Below, in pieces: positions 8,342-17,698 of a stretch of 64,000 bases of DNA. The notes beneath the pieces are model-generated. The model was given only the letters and a program-made list of their open reading frames with translations, was not told the DNA's origin and made no database searches. Source of the DNA: Nocardioides rotundus. GTDB taxonomy: Bacteria; Actinomycetota; Actinomycetes; Propionibacteriales; Nocardioidaceae. The stretch covers positions 3,053,001 to 3,117,000 of the forward strand of contig NZ_CP082922.1 of NCBI RefSeq assembly GCF_019931675.1. Reading direction: 5' to 3'. Position 1 is the stretch's first letter, and each line of letters starts with the position of its first letter. Both the position numbers and the translations under genes were made by a program.

Positions 8342-9034
8342 TTAGACGAGCCTGCGGACCTCGGCCCGGCGTACGGCGGCGAGCACGTGCTCGTAGGTCC
8401 ACGTCTCGACCTCACGGACGGTACCTGAGCGGTCGTCCTTCACCGGGCGGCGGACTCCCTCCTTCATGAGCTGACGAGCAACGGCGGAGGCCGAGAGGCC
8501 GGAGGCGTGCAGCCCAGCGATGTGGTCCTCGATCTCGATCGGGATGAGCGACGGACGACCGGTGTGCCTGCCCTCTGCGCGAAGCTGGGCCAGTGCCGCG
8601 GACGTCCGCTTGCCGATGACCCGGCGCTCGTAGTCGCCGAAGAGCGCGAACTGCGCGAAGGCGAACCAACCCTCGGGCGTCGTTGTGTCGAACGCCTGCT
8701 GCACCGAGTAGACGTTCCAGCCTGCGCCACCTTCGGCCACGGGGTCCACGAGCTGGAGCAAGCGCCAGCCCTTGCGGTACAGCCGGTCTACGTGGCGCAC
8801 CACGACCACCTCGGCTTCCCCGGCATCAACCAGCGCGGCGACCTCGGTGAAGCCGGGCCGGTCGTCGTCGTTGCCGGAGAGGGCGAAGTCCTCCACGATC
8901 CGAAGCAGGTCCCAGCCCTTGGTCTCGCAGGCCCGGCGCACCTCGCCCTCCTGCTGGCGCAGTGACAGCCGCTGCTCGTCCTCGGTCTTGTCACGGTCAG
9001 CCTTGCTGATGCGCACGTACCCCACGGCTCGCAT
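8342..9034 (-). CDS. Small serine recombinase (resolvase/invertase type)
   Basis: A 230-residue site-specific recombinase. The N-terminal catalytic domain shows GYVRISKAD (the serine nucleophile region), ALSGNDDDRPGF, and VRHVDRLYRKG with the conserved arginines. Residues about 170-230 form a helix-turn-helix-like tail (GLHASGLSASAVARQLMKEG). The length matches resolvases and invertases rather than large serine integrases, which are over 450 residues. ATG 9034 was chosen for its AGGAG site. Repeated 23-bp motifs lie about 115-210 bases upstream and are candidate recombination sites. It is the last accessory gene before conserved chromosomal genes. Confidence 0.85.
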   Translation of the reverse strand: MRAVGYVRISKADRDKTEDEQRLSLRQQEGEVRRACETKGWDLLRIVEDFALSGNDDDRPGFTEVAALVDAGEAEVVVVRHVDRLYRKGWRLLQLVDPVAEGGAGWNVYSVQQAFDTTTPEGWFAFAQFALFGDYERRVIGKRTSAALAQLRAEGRHTGRPSLIPIEIEDHIAGLHASGLSASAVARQLMKEGVRRPVKDDRSGTVREVETWTYEHVLAAVRRAEVRRLV

Positions 9035-9148
9035 GTCGTCTCCTGTCGTCCTGCCACGGGCAACCGGGGAGAACCTAGGCCGACCGTGTGGGATCGGAGT
9101 CATCTGATGGCACCGAACCCACACGGTCCGGGCAAGGCAGGCCGCGTT

Positions 9149-9241
9149 CGTCGTACCGAACAGTAGGCACCTTCTCAACGCTGAGGAGGTGCTTACTGTT
9201 CGGTTCGCGTGGGCGCCTGGTGCCTACCGTTCGGTACGACG
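9149..9241. repeat. Three copies of a 23-bp motif upstream of the recombinase
   Basis: The motif GGTGCCTACYGTTCGGTACG occurs inverted at 9149-9172, direct at 9187-9209 (two substitutions) and direct at 9219-9241. The cluster lies between the recombinase start (9034) and the 3' end of the metallophosphoesterase gene (9263), at the junction of accessory and core DNA. Multiple spaced copies in both orientations are what a serine recombinase res or attachment region looks like. They could instead be operators for an unlinked regulator. Confidence 0.55.
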
Positions 9242-9262
9242 CGCATCGGCCAAGCCCCGGGC

Positions 9263-10750
9263 TCACTCCACGGACATCGACGCGTACTCGCCGACATCCC
9301 ACGACCCGTCGGTCTGCAGGGTGACGAACTGCGACCCGACGGGCGCGCCGTCGCGATAGGTCAACAGCGTGACCACGGCCGGCCGGCGGGGCTTGGAGCC
9401 GGTCGCGATGGCGTACGCCGCCCCGCCGGTGGTGCCGTTGACGATCTCCCACCCCTGGGCGTCCTCCGGGCCCGCGATCGCGACGGGCCCGCGGGCCACA
9501 TGCGTGTGGCCGCCGACGACCAGGCGGGCGCAGCCGCGCCGTACGGCCTCCCGACCCAGGTCGGTGTCGTGCACCAGGATCGTGGTCACCGGCTCCTCGG
9601 CCGCGCACGCGGTCTCGGTCACCCGGTCGGCCACCTCGTCGAAGGTCAGCCCGGTCTCGTCGCGCCAGTCGCCGAGGCCGGAGGCGCGCGGGTCGTCGAC
9701 GCCGAGGATCGTCGTACCACCCGGCCCGTCGACCACCTCGCCCTCCAGCCGCGTCCAGCCCAGGCGGTCCATGTAGTCGCCGACGAAGTCGCCCTGGTCA
9801 TGATTGCCGACCACCGACCAGCGCGGCCAGTCCTCGAACGCCTCGGTCACCGAGTCGAGGCTGAACGCCTCCCACGGCCGCCCGGTCGAGGTGTCGTCGC
9901 CGGCGTCGAAGACCGCGGTGGCGCCGGCCCGGTCCGCGATCGCCCGCGCGACCCGGTCCATCCCCACGTTGTCGTGCCGGTCCGAGACCAGCAGCACCAC
10001 CGTCTCGTCCTCGGCGGGCTCGCGCAGGTCGAGGTCGGCCGCGCGCTCGGTGGCGCGCTCGTAGAACACCTTGCTCTTGTCGTAGGTGTTGATCGCGCTG
10101 CCCACCAGCCGCTTGGTCTGCCGGGTCAGGACGTCGCCGCTCACCTCGACCCGCGCGAGCTCGTCCGGCACCGGCAGCCCGGTGAAGTCCGACAGCGTCG
10201 TCCACCGGGTCGGCTCGACCGTCTGCTCCGGCGTCACCCACGGCCGCAGGAGTACGGCGCCTCCGGCGGCCGTCACCCCCACCACGGTCACCACCGCGAC
10301 CAGCCGGTGCCCCCGCACCAGCTCCCGGCGGCGCCGGCGCCCGACCAGCAGCCACAGCCCGATCGGGACCAGCCCGGCGAGCGCGCCGCCGAGCGCCGCA
10401 TCGACCGCCATGTCCTCGACGGTCTCGCGCACCTTGGCGACCTGGCCGTCGGGCTGGGAGGCGATGAAGGCGTAGCGGTTGAGCAGCTCCCCGAGCGTGG
10501 ACGCGTTGGTCTTGTCCAGGGTGATCTCGACCCCCACCGGCCCGTCCGCGGGCAGCCGGACGTCCGGCAGGACCGGCCCGGTGCGCACGACGGCATGCTC
10601 GCCCAGCAGCGGCGAGACCCGGGCGTCGTGGGTGGCCAGCACGATCTCCCGGCTCTCGTGCACGAAGAGCCAGCCGCCGACGGCGACGGCCGTCACCGCC
10701 CACACCAGCAGGCCGGCCACCACGGCGGCGACCCGTCGAGCAGCCGCCAT
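9263..10750 (-). CDS. Membrane-anchored calcineurin-like metallophosphoesterase
   Basis: A 495-residue protein. It has an N-terminal membrane helix (about 6-30) and a second hydrophobic pair (about 125-180), followed by a C-terminal metallophosphoesterase domain. All metal-ligand blocks are present: SDRHDN, FDAGDD, VVGNHDQGD, LVHDTD and GGHTH. The catalytic domain is predicted to lie on one face of the membrane; its side is not certain. ATG 10750 lies two bases after the rlmB stop, so it is co-transcribed with rlmB and cysS. The substrate is unknown. Confidence 0.8.
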   Translation of the reverse strand: MAAARRVAAVVAGLLVWAVTAVAVGGWLFVHESREIVLATHDARVSPLLGEHAVVRTGPVLPDVRLPADGPVGVEITLDKTNASTLGELLNRYAFIASQPDGQVAKVRETVEDMAVDAALGGALAGLVPIGLWLLVGRRRRRELVRGHRLVAVVTVVGVTAAGGAVLLRPWVTPEQTVEPTRWTTLSDFTGLPVPDELARVEVSGDVLTRQTKRLVGSAINTYDKSKVFYERATERAADLDLREPAEDETVVLLVSDRHDNVGMDRVARAIADRAGATAVFDAGDDTSTGRPWEAFSLDSVTEAFEDWPRWSVVGNHDQGDFVGDYMDRLGWTRLEGEVVDGPGGTTILGVDDPRASGLGDWRDETGLTFDEVADRVTETACAAEEPVTTILVHDTDLGREAVRRGCARLVVGGHTHVARGPVAIAGPEDAQGWEIVNGTTGGAAYAIATGSKPRRPAVVTLLTYRDGAPVGSQFVTLQTDGSWDVGEYASMSVE

Positions 10751-10752
10751 GC

Positions 10753-11709
10753 TCAGGCGCGCGCCTGCGAGACCGCGTAGAGCGCGACCGCGGCGGCCAC
10801 GCCGGCGTTCAGCGACTCCAGCTGGTTGGCCATCGGGATGCTGACCAGCTGGTCGCACGTCTCGGAGACCAGCCGGCCCAGGCCCTCGCCCTCGGAGCCG
10901 ACGACCAGCACCAGCGGCCCGGTGCCGAGACCGTCGGAACTGGCCAGCTCGGGCAGGGTCACGTCACCGTCGGCGGCCAGCCCGACCACCATGCAGCCGG
11001 CGTCCTGATATGCCTTCAGCTGGCGCACCAGGTTGACCGTCTGCGCCACCGGGATCCGGGCGGCCGCGCCCGCGGAGGTCTTCCACGCGGAGGCGGTCAT
11101 CCCGGCCGCGCGGCGCTCGGGCACCAGCACCCCGTGCGCGCCGAACCCGGACGCCGAGCGCACCACGGCGCCCAGGTTGCGGGGGTCGGTGACCGAGTCC
11201 AGGGCGACGATCAGCGGCGGCTCGCCGTACTCCTCCGCACGGGCGAGCAGGTCGTCGGCGTGGGCGTAGTCGTAGGCGGGGATCCGCGCCGCCAGCCCCT
11301 GGTGGACCGCGCCGCCGGTCATCCGGTCCAGCTCGTGCCGGGGCACCTCGAGCAGCCGCACGCCCGACTCGGCGGCCAGCTTGAAGGCCTCGCGCAGCCG
11401 CCCGTCCCGCTCGGCGCCCTCGGCGACGTAGAGCCCGTTGATCGGCACCCCCGCGCGCAGCGCCTCGACCACGGAGTTGCGGCCGGCGACCCACTCGGCG
11501 TCGGTGCCGCGCGGCTTGCGCTGGGGCCGCTTGGCCTGCTCCTTCTCCGCGCGCTTCTTGGCCGCATACGCCTTGTGGTTCGGGCGGTCCTTCGCCTTCG
11601 GCGTGGGGCCCTTGCCCTCCAGGCCGCGCCGGACCCGGCCGCCGCTGCCCGCGGTGGGCTTCTTGCTGGTCTTGCGGATCGCTCCGCGTCGCTGGGAGTT
11701 GCCGGCCAT
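10753..11709 (-). CDS. rlmB: 23S rRNA (guanosine-2'-O)-methyltransferase, SpoU/TrmH family
   Basis: A 318-residue protein. A basic, low-complexity N-terminal tail of about 65 residues ([14 protein letters not shown]) is followed by the RNA-binding substrate domain ([14 protein letters not shown]) and the knotted SPOUT domain. SPOUT motifs seen are [33 protein letters not shown] and [20 protein letters not shown]. It methylates a ribose in 23S rRNA using S-adenosylmethionine. ATG 11709 overlaps the cysS stop by one base (TGATG). The basic tail is common in actinobacterial homologues. Confidence 0.9.
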   Translation of the reverse strand: MAGNSQRRGAIRKTSKKPTAGSGGRVRRGLEGKGPTPKAKDRPNHKAYAAKKRAEKEQAKRPQRKPRGTDAEWVAGRNSVVEALRAGVPINGLYVAEGAERDGRLREAFKLAAESGVRLLEVPRHELDRMTGGAVHQGLAARIPAYDYAHADDLLARAEEYGEPPLIVALDSVTDPRNLGAVVRSASGFGAHGVLVPERRAAGMTASAWKTSAGAAARIPVAQTVNLVRQLKAYQDAGCMVVGLAADGDVTLPELASSDGLGTGPLVLVVGSEGEGLGRLVSETCDQLVSIPMANQLESLNAGVAAAVALYAVSQARA

Positions 11710-13097
11710 CACACGCTCCACTTCGGGCCGTCGGGGGTGTCCTCGATGCTGATCCCGGCCGCCGTCAGCTGGTCCCGGATCGCGTCCGCGCGACCCCAGT
11801 CCTTGTCCGCCCGCGCCTGGGTGCGCTGCTCCAGCAGGCCGCGCACCAGCGCGTCGACAACCGGCTCCAGCGCGTCGCCGCCGACGGGCGCGCCCCACGC
11901 GGGGTCGGCCGGGTCCAGGCCCAGCACCTGCAGCATCGCTCGCGCGGCGGCGGCGTACTCCTTCGAGTCGCCGCCCTCGCCCAGCGCCTTGTTGCCCGCC
12001 CGCACCGTGTCGTGGAGTACGGCGACCGCGGCCGGCGTGCCGAGGTCGTCGTTCATCGCGGCCGCGAAGCCGGGCGGCACCTCGGCCGCGGCCTCGACGT
12101 CGCCGGCGCGCTCGAGGAAGGTCTCGATCCGGCGGAACGCCGCCGCGGCCTCGTCCAGCGCCTCGAAGCTGAACTCGATGTGGCTGCGGTAGTGCGCGGC
12201 GACCAGGTAGTAGCGCAGCTCCACGCCGCGGTAGCGCTCCAGCACGTTCGGGACGAGCAGGCTGTTGCCCAGCGACTTGCTCATCTTCTCCCCCGAGGTC
12301 GTGACCCAGGCGTTGTGCAGCCAGTACGACGCGAACGGGCGCCCGGCGGCGCGGGACTGCGCCTGCTCGTTCTCGTGGTGGGGGAAGCGCAGGTCCACGC
12401 CGCCGCCGTGGATGTCGAAGGCGGGGCCGAGGTACTTCCCCGCCATCGCCGAGCACTCGATGTGCCAGCCCGGGCGGCCCGGGCCCCAGGGGCTCGGCCA
12501 GGACGCGGTCGCGGGCTCGAGCTCCTTCTTATGGCCCTTCCACAGCGCGAAGTCGCGCGGGTCGCGCTTGCCGCGCGGGTCCGCGTCGCCGGCGGGCTCC
12601 ATGTCCTCGACCCGCTGCCGGGTGAGCTCGCCGTACTCCGGCCAGGAGCGCACGTCGAAGTAGACGTCGCCGGACCCGTCGTCGGCGGCGTAGGCGTGCC
12701 CGCGCTCGATCAGCTGCTGGATCAGCTCGACGATCTCCGGGACGTGCCCGGTCGCGGCCGGCTCGTAGGTCGGCGGAGCCACGTTGATGCTCGCCAGTGC
12801 CTTGTCCAGCTCGCGCTTCATCGACTGGCCCAGCTCGAACCACGGGCGGCCCTGCTCGGCCGCCTTGGCGAGGATCTTGTCGTCGATGTCGGTGACGTTG
12901 CGGATGTAGGTGACGTCGTACCCCTGCGCCGTCAGCCAGCGCCGCAGCACGTCGAAGTTGACGTAGGCGCGCACGTGCCCGACGTGCGGCTCGCTCTGCA
13001 CCGTGAGCCCGCAGACGTACATCCCGACCTTGCCCGGCTCGAGCGGGACGAAGTCGCGGACGTCGCGGGTCGCGGTGTCATGGAGCCTCAGGTTCAC
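11709..13097 (-). CDS. cysS: Cysteinyl-tRNA synthetase
   Basis: A 462-residue class I aminoacyl-tRNA synthetase that charges tRNA-Cys. Visible signatures are [15 protein letters not shown] (zinc cysteine and HIGH box), HIECSAM and [11 protein letters not shown] (further zinc ligands), and [10 protein letters not shown] (KMSKS loop). GTG 13097 gives the normal family start ([10 protein letters not shown]); an ATG at 13133 would add 12 atypical residues. It heads a leftward cysS-rlmB-phosphoesterase operon. In many actinobacteria cysS directly follows ispD-ispF, but here ispF lies in a different operon nearby. Confidence 0.95.
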   Translation of the reverse strand: MNLRLHDTATRDVRDFVPLEPGKVGMYVCGLTVQSEPHVGHVRAYVNFDVLRRWLTAQGYDVTYIRNVTDIDDKILAKAAEQGRPWFELGQSMKRELDKALASINVAPPTYEPAATGHVPEIVELIQQLIERGHAYAADDGSGDVYFDVRSWPEYGELTRQRVEDMEPAGDADPRGKRDPRDFALWKGHKKELEPATASWPSPWGPGRPGWHIECSAMAGKYLGPAFDIHGGGVDLRFPHHENEQAQSRAAGRPFASYWLHNAWVTTSGEKMSKSLGNSLLVPNVLERYRGVELRYYLVAAHYRSHIEFSFEALDEAAAAFRRIETFLERAGDVEAAAEVPPGFAAAMNDDLGTPAAVAVLHDTVRAGNKALGEGGDSKEYAAAARAMLQVLGLDPADPAWGAPVGGDALEPVVDALVRGLLEQRTQARADKDWGRADAIRDQLTAAGISIEDTPDGPKWSV

Positions 13098-13152
13098 TCC
13101 GCGAAGTCTAGGGGCGCGCGGTCGGTGAGCCACACTCGCGGACCGGGCCGCC

Positions 13153-14808
13153 TCACTCCTCGGCGGAGAACGCGATCGTGTGCCATCCGGTGGCGCCGTC
13201 GGGAGCCACGTCCCGCTCGACCGGCGTCTGCCAGACGCCCGCGCCGTCCTTCGCCCGGACCTGCAGGGTGTGGTCGCCGGGGGGTACGTCGAGGGTGGCG
13301 GCCCACTGCACCCAGGTGTCCACGCTCAGCACCGAGCCGAGCTCGGCGTCGTGCCAGGGGCCGCCGTCGAGCTTCACCTGGACGCCGGTGATGCCCGAGT
13401 GCTGGTGCCAGGCGACGCCGCCCACCCGGAGCGGTCCGGCGGGGACGGTGGAGTCGGCGGTGGGTACGTCGATCCGCGAGGCGGTCTTGACCGGGCCGCG
13501 CTCGGACCAGCCGCGCGGGGTCCAGTAGGCCTCGAAGTCGCGGAACCGGGTCACCTCGATGTCGACCAGCCACTTGGTCGCGGAGACGAAGCCGTAGAGA
13601 CCGGGAACGATCATCCGGACCGGAAAGCCGTGCTCGATCGGCAGGGCCCGGCCGTTCATGCCCACGGCGAGCATCGCCTGCCGCTGCGGGTCGGTCACCG
13701 TCTCCAGCGGGGTGCCGCAGGTCCAGCCGTCCTCCGAGGTCTGCAGGATCGCGTCGGCGCCCGCCTTCACGCCGGCCTCCTCGAGGATCTCCCGGATCGG
13801 TACGCCGCTCCACCAGGCGTTGCCGACCAGCTCGCCGCCCACCGGGTTGGACACGCAGTTGAGGGTGATCCAGGCCTCGCTGAACCGGCGCGCGAGGAGG
13901 TCGTCGTAGCTGAGCAGCAGCTCGCGCTCGACCATTCCGTGCACGCGCAGCCTCCACTGCGCGGGGTCGATCGTGGGCACCGCGATGGCCGTGTGGATGA
14001 GGTAGAAGCGCTCGTCCGGCGTCTGCCACGGGGTGATCCCCTTCAGCCCCAGCTGGACCCCGTCGGGGACCACGGGCTCGCTGACCCCCTCCAGGCGCAG
14101 CAGGCGCCGGGACGCCTCGACCGTGCGCCGCCCGGCCCCCAGGAGCCGCCCGGTCGCGCCGACCCCCGCCGCCAGCAGGGCCACCACGCCCGCCCGGATC
14201 AGGAACGTCCGTCGGCCACTCCCAGCACTCCCCCCACTCCCCCCACACCCCCTTCCCGCCGAGTCGGCGCTTCTTGACCCCCAGTCGGCGCTTCTTGACG
14301 TCGAGTCGGCGTTAATTGACGCCGACTCGCGGTCAACCTGCGCCGACTCGGGGTGAACTAGCGCCGAGTCGGCGGAGAGGGACCGGGTGAGCCAGGTCAT
14401 CACCCCGAGCCAGGTGAGGACCCCGACGAGGAGCGGCACCAGGTCCAGGCTCCGGAAGCCGGGGCGGGAGACCACGGCGACGAAGCCGAGCAGCGCGAGG
14501 ACGGCGTACACCCCCACCGCGGCCCACGGGCGCCGCCTCGCCAGCACGCCGGCAGCGGCGAACGCGATCCCCAGCACGAGCAGGATCCCGCCGATCAGCA
14601 GCGGCTTGTCCAGGAATCCGAGGACCCGGATCGCCAGCCGCACGACGGGGCCGGGGGTGAGCGCGACGATCCACTCCGCGACCGCCACCACCGGCGACTG
14701 GCGCACGGTGAGCGCCAGCCCGGCGGCGTAGCTGGTCGCCAGCCCCGCGGCCCCGGCGACCAACCCCGCCAGGGCCCACAGGCCGCGCGAGTCGCGAGAC
14801 GGGTCCAT
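13153..14808 (-). CDS. Membrane sulfite-oxidase-family molybdopterin oxidoreductase
   Basis: A 551-residue protein. Residues about 5-140 contain four hydrophobic segments. A linker of about 40 residues follows, with 7-residue periodicity ([21 protein letters not shown]). A further membrane or Tat-like segment ([20 protein letters not shown]) precedes the molybdopterin domain with [12 protein letters not shown] (molybdenum-ligand cysteine) and a C-terminal dimerisation domain. The linker is encoded by an interspersed DNA repeat (14261-14375). The product resembles YedY/SUOX-type enzymes fused to membrane helices; electron partner and substrate are unknown. ATG 14808 faces ispF, so the two promoters are divergent. 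Confidence 0.85.
   Translation of the reverse strand: MDPSRDSRGLWALAGLVAGAAGLATSYAAGLALTVRQSPVVAVAEWIVALTPGPVVRLAIRVLGFLDKPLLIGGILLVLGIAFAAAGVLARRRPWAAVGVYAVLALLGFVAVVSRPGFRSLDLVPLLVGVLTWLGVMTWLTRSLSADSALVHPESAQVDRESASINADSTSRSADWGSRSADSAGRGCGGSGGSAGSGRRTFLIRAGVVALLAAGVGATGRLLGAGRRTVEASRRLLRLEGVSEPVVPDGVQLGLKGITPWQTPDERFYLIHTAIAVPTIDPAQWRLRVHGMVERELLLSYDDLLARRFSEAWITLNCVSNPVGGELVGNAWWSGVPIREILEEAGVKAGADAILQTSEDGWTCGTPLETVTDPQRQAMLAVGMNGRALPIEHGFPVRMIVPGLYGFVSATKWLVDIEVTRFRDFEAYWTPRGWSERGPVKTASRIDVPTADSTVPAGPLRVGGVAWHQHSGITGVQVKLDGGPWHDAELGSVLSVDTWVQWAATLDVPPGDHTLQVRAKDGAGVWQTPVERDVAPDGATGWHTIAFSAEE
14261..14375. repeat. 21-bp GAGTCGGCG repeat array inside a coding region
   Basis: About five degenerate units of the GCCGACTCGgsGTcAAC type, on both orientations of the core GAGTCGGCG/CGCCGACTC. 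They lie within codons for residues about 145-183 of the sulfite-oxidase-like protein. Because the unit is 21 bp, insertion keeps the frame and yields a 7-residue repeat. The same family occurs at 23651-23719, 58722-58792 and 60751-60870, outside genes. Confidence 0.8.
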
Positions 14809-14828
14809 GCCCCGATTGTCGCTCAGGC

Positions 14829-15323
14829 ATGATGCATCGGGTGAACCACCTTCTCCCTCGCGTCGGCATCGGGACCGACGTACACCGCCTGACACCCGGG
14901 GCCCCCCTGCACCTGGCCTGCCTCGCCTGGCCGGACTCTCCCGTCGGCCTGGAGGGTCACTCCGACGCCGACGTCGCCGCCCACGCGGCCTGCGACGCCC
15001 TCCTCTCCGCCGCCGGCCTCGGCGACCTGGGCCGGCACTTCGGCACCGGCGAGCCGGAGTGGGCGGGCGCGTCGGGGGCGGCGCTGCTGGCCGAGACGGT
15101 ACGGCGCCTCGACGAGGCCGGCTTCGACGTCGGCAACGTGGCCGTCCAGGTCATCGGCGAGCAGCCGCGGATGGCGGCGCGCCGCGACGAGGCCCAGGAG
15201 GCGATGAGCGCGGCGGTCGGCGCGCCGGTCGCGCTCTCGGCCACGACCACCGACGGGCTCGGCCTGACCGGCCGGGGCGAGGGGGTCGCCGCGGTCGCTA
15301 CGGCGCTGGTGGTGGCCCGATGA
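14829..15323 (+). CDS. ispF: 2-C-methyl-D-erythritol 2,4-cyclodiphosphate synthase
   Basis: A 164-residue enzyme of the MEP isoprenoid pathway that closes the cyclic diphosphate with release of CMP. It shows [10 protein letters not shown] (metal-binding D-x-H), [14 protein letters not shown] (third metal ligand) and [15 protein letters not shown] (the CDP-binding C-terminal motif). The start is uncertain among ATG 14829, ATG 14832 and GTG 14841. Its stop overlaps the next gene (ATGA), beginning a four-gene operon that ends with ispD. Confidence 0.93.
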   Translation: MMHRVNHLLPRVGIGTDVHRLTPGAPLHLACLAWPDSPVGLEGHSDADVAAHAACDALLSAAGLGDLGRHFGTGEPEWAGASGAALLAETVRRLDEAGFDVGNVAVQVIGEQPRMAARRDEAQEAMSAAVGAPVALSATTTDGLGLTGRGEGVAAVATALVVAR

Positions 15324-16237
15324 CCGCCGCGGAGGTCACCACCCACGACGGCCTGACCCTCAAGGCGCAGGTCCACGGCGACGAGGACGCGCCGCTCACG
15401 GTCGTCCTCGCCCACTGCTGGGCCGCGGACGCGGAGGACTGGCACTACCAGGTCCAGGACCTGCTCGACCGCTACGGCCACGGCGTCCGGGTGCTGACCT
15501 GGGACCAGCGCGGCCACGGGCGGTCCGACGCCGCGCCGCGCTCGGCCTGCACGGTGGAGAACCTCGGACGCGACCTCGGCGCGGTGGTCGACGCCTTCGC
15601 CCCGCGGGGTCCGCTCGTGCTCGCCGGCCACTCCATCGGCGGCATGACCCTGATGACCCTGCCCCAGCTGCGGCCGGACCTGGTCGAGCGGACGCGGGCC
15701 GTGCTCTTCACCTCCACCTCCTCGGGCCGGCTCTCGGAGGTGACGCTCGGGCTGCCGGAGCTCGGCCCGCTCCTCAAGGGCCAGATCCCCCGCGTCCTGG
15801 GCGCGCGGGCCAAGCTGCTCTCCCGCAAGCAGCGCCGCCAGACCCCGGCGATCGAGCGGTTCGTGGTGCAGAGGTTCCTCTTCGGCGAGCCGATGCGCCC
15901 GCGCGACGCGGGGCTGCTCGTCGACCAGGTGATCAACTGCCCGCCGGCCACGATGCGCGGGTTCTACGAGGACCTGATGCACCACGACCGGCTCGCCGAC
16001 CTGACGGCGTACGACGGCCTGCCGGTCGTCGTACTCGTCGGGGACCGCGACCTCCTCACCCCGCCCGACCACGCCCGACGGATCGCCGCCTCGATCGGCA
16101 GCGCCCGCCTGCTGGTCGCCCCCGGTGCCGGCCACATGCTGCCGCTGGAGCGCAACCGGCTCGTCTCCGACCAGCTCATCGGGCTTGTGGAGAACGCGTT
16201 GCGGGCGGACACCGCCACCGGTAGACCGGAGGCATGA
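15320..16237 (+). CDS. Alpha/beta-hydrolase fold enzyme
   Basis: A 305-residue protein with the full alpha/beta-hydrolase set: [10 protein letters not shown] oxyanion region, [10 protein letters not shown] nucleophile elbow (Ser), [10 protein letters not shown] acid loop (Asp) and GAGHMLPLE (His). It has no signal peptide, so it is cytoplasmic. The start at ATG 15320 overlaps the ispF stop by four bases. The frame upstream of this ATG is the out-of-frame shadow of ispF and is not part of the gene. Substrate unknown; it lies between ispF and ispD without an obvious metabolic link. Confidence 0.9.
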   Translation: MTAAEVTTHDGLTLKAQVHGDEDAPLTVVLAHCWAADAEDWHYQVQDLLDRYGHGVRVLTWDQRGHGRSDAAPRSACTVENLGRDLGAVVDAFAPRGPLVLAGHSIGGMTLMTLPQLRPDLVERTRAVLFTSTSSGRLSEVTLGLPELGPLLKGQIPRVLGARAKLLSRKQRRQTPAIERFVVQRFLFGEPMRPRDAGLLVDQVINCPPATMRGFYEDLMHHDRLADLTAYDGLPVVVLVGDRDLLTPPDHARRIAASIGSARLLVAPGAGHMLPLERNRLVSDQLIGLVENALRADTATGRPEA

Positions 16238-17004
16238 CCACCTTCGCCTGGGCCGGGTTCTTCGTCTTCGCCACCGGCTTCTTTTTGGTGCGCGCCCGGG
16301 GCATCCGCCGGGCCGCCGACCAGTTGGCCGCGGCGCCGGCCACCGACACCCGCGAGGTCCTCGGCTCGACGACGGTCGCCGGCACCGGTGCGCCCCGCGC
16401 CCTGGTGGAGCTGACCGGCCGGGTCGAGCCCGGCGAGGGTGGGCCGCTGCGCTCCCCGCTCACGGGCACCGAGTGCGTCTGGTTCCACGCGCGGGTCGCT
16501 GCTCGATACCGCCGCAAGGTGGACACGGGCGAGGGCACCGCCCGTCGCCGGGGACGCGAAGTGGTCGTGCGGGACGAGAGCTCCCGGGCACCGTTCCTGC
16601 TCCGCGATGCCGAGGGAGCGATCCCGGTGGTGCCGTCCGGCCGGGTGTCCGAGGCCCCACAGGTGCTCGCGGAGCTTCAGCCACCCGACGGCCGTGAGGT
16701 GACCCGCGGGCGATACTTCCGGCGGCTGCTCGCGGAGAACGCCGGCTTCGAGGTCTTCCTCGGGCATCAGTGCGAGGAGTGGGTGCTGCCGGTCGGCTCG
16801 CCGCTGCTCGTCGTGGGGGAGGCCGTCGCGGAGGGCCGGGTGGAGGTGCGCGAGCCCGCGGACGGCCGGGAGATGGTGCTGGACGCCCGAGGCCGCGACG
16901 CGATCGCCCAGCATCATCGGGAGGGGATCCTGGTCCACCGCGTGCTCGCCACGATCTCGGCCCTGATCGCCGGAGGCCTGGCGCTGTGGGGGGTGCTCGG
17001 ATGA
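16234..17004 (+). CDS. GIDE-domain membrane protein
   Basis: A 256-residue protein with an N-terminal membrane helix (about 3-20) and a C-terminal one (about 236-255). Between them is a domain containing VELTGRVEP and [15 protein letters not shown], the hallmark of the GIDE family, related to the outer part of the eukaryotic E3 ligase MULAN. No RING finger is present, so ubiquitin-ligase activity is not expected in the bacterial form. It overlaps both neighbours by four bases (ATGA), so it is tightly coupled to ispD. Function unknown. Confidence 0.8.
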   Translation: MTTFAWAGFFVFATGFFLVRARGIRRAADQLAAAPATDTREVLGSTTVAGTGAPRALVELTGRVEPGEGGPLRSPLTGTECVWFHARVAARYRRKVDTGEGTARRRGREVVVRDESSRAPFLLRDAEGAIPVVPSGRVSEAPQVLAELQPPDGREVTRGRYFRRLLAENAGFEVFLGHQCEEWVLPVGSPLLVVGEAVAEGRVEVREPADGREMVLDARGRDAIAQHHREGILVHRVLATISALIAGGLALWGVLG

Positions 17005-17693
17005 AGGCCGGCCGTGCCGCGATCGTGGTGCTCGGCGCCGGCGCCGGCCGACGCGTGGGTGCGGAGATCAACAAGGTGCTGCTGCCGCTGGGCGGCGTGC
17101 CCGTGCTGGCCCGGTCGCTGCGTACGGCGCTGGCCGTGCCCGACGCGGGCCCGGTGGTCCTGGTGGTGCGCCCCGGCGAGGAGACCGAGGTCACCGAGGC
17201 GGTGGCGCCGCACCTGGCCGAGGACGACGAGGTGCTGGTCGTCGCCGGCGGGGAGACGCGCCACGACTCCGAGCAGGCGGCGTTGGCCGTGCTCGCGCCG
17301 ATGGTCGAGCGGGGCGAGGTGGACGTGATCGCGATCCACGACGGCGCGCGGCCGCTGGCGTCCGCCGTACTGTTCGACGAGGTCATCGCCGCCGCACGCG
17401 AGCGAGGGGGCGCGATCCCGGTCGTCCCGGTCGCGGGGCTGCTCACCCGCGACGGCGGCCGGGCCGAGGGGGCGCTCGGAGCGGTGCAGACCCCGCAGGC
17501 CTTCCGCGCCGGGCCCCTGCTGGAGGCCTACTCCCTCGCAGCGCGGGACGACTTCGACGGCACCGACACCGCCGCCTGCCTGGAGCGATACTCCCCCGGG
17601 CTGGAGATCGCGGCGGTCCCCTCGACCGCCACCAACCTCAAGGTCACCTGGCCCGAGGACCTGGAGATCGCCGCGGCGCTGCTCGACGGCTGA
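17001..17693 (+). CDS. ispD: 2-C-methyl-D-erythritol 4-phosphate cytidylyltransferase
   Basis: A 230-residue nucleotidyltransferase of the MEP pathway (CTP + MEP to CDP-ME). The CTP-binding loop is present as [20 protein letters not shown]. Other motifs are [33 protein letters not shown] and [11 protein letters not shown]. It ends the ispF operon, starting in an ATGA overlap. It is the only complete IspD in the window; a second, degenerate copy lies beside carD (20102-20680). Confidence 0.92.
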   Translation: MKAGRAAIVVLGAGAGRRVGAEINKVLLPLGGVPVLARSLRTALAVPDAGPVVLVVRPGEETEVTEAVAPHLAEDDEVLVVAGGETRHDSEQAALAVLAPMVERGEVDVIAIHDGARPLASAVLFDEVIAAARERGGAIPVVPVAGLLTRDGGRAEGALGAVQTPQAFRAGPLLEAYSLAARDDFDGTDTAACLERYSPGLEIAAVPSTATNLKVTWPEDLEIAAALLDG

Positions 17694-17698
17694 GAGAC

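Noticed and set aside
14807..15319. N-terminal 170 residues of a long frame continuous with the alpha/beta hydrolase
   Set aside because: It is the out-of-frame shadow of ispF; the hydrolase starts at ATG 15320 in an ATGA overlap.
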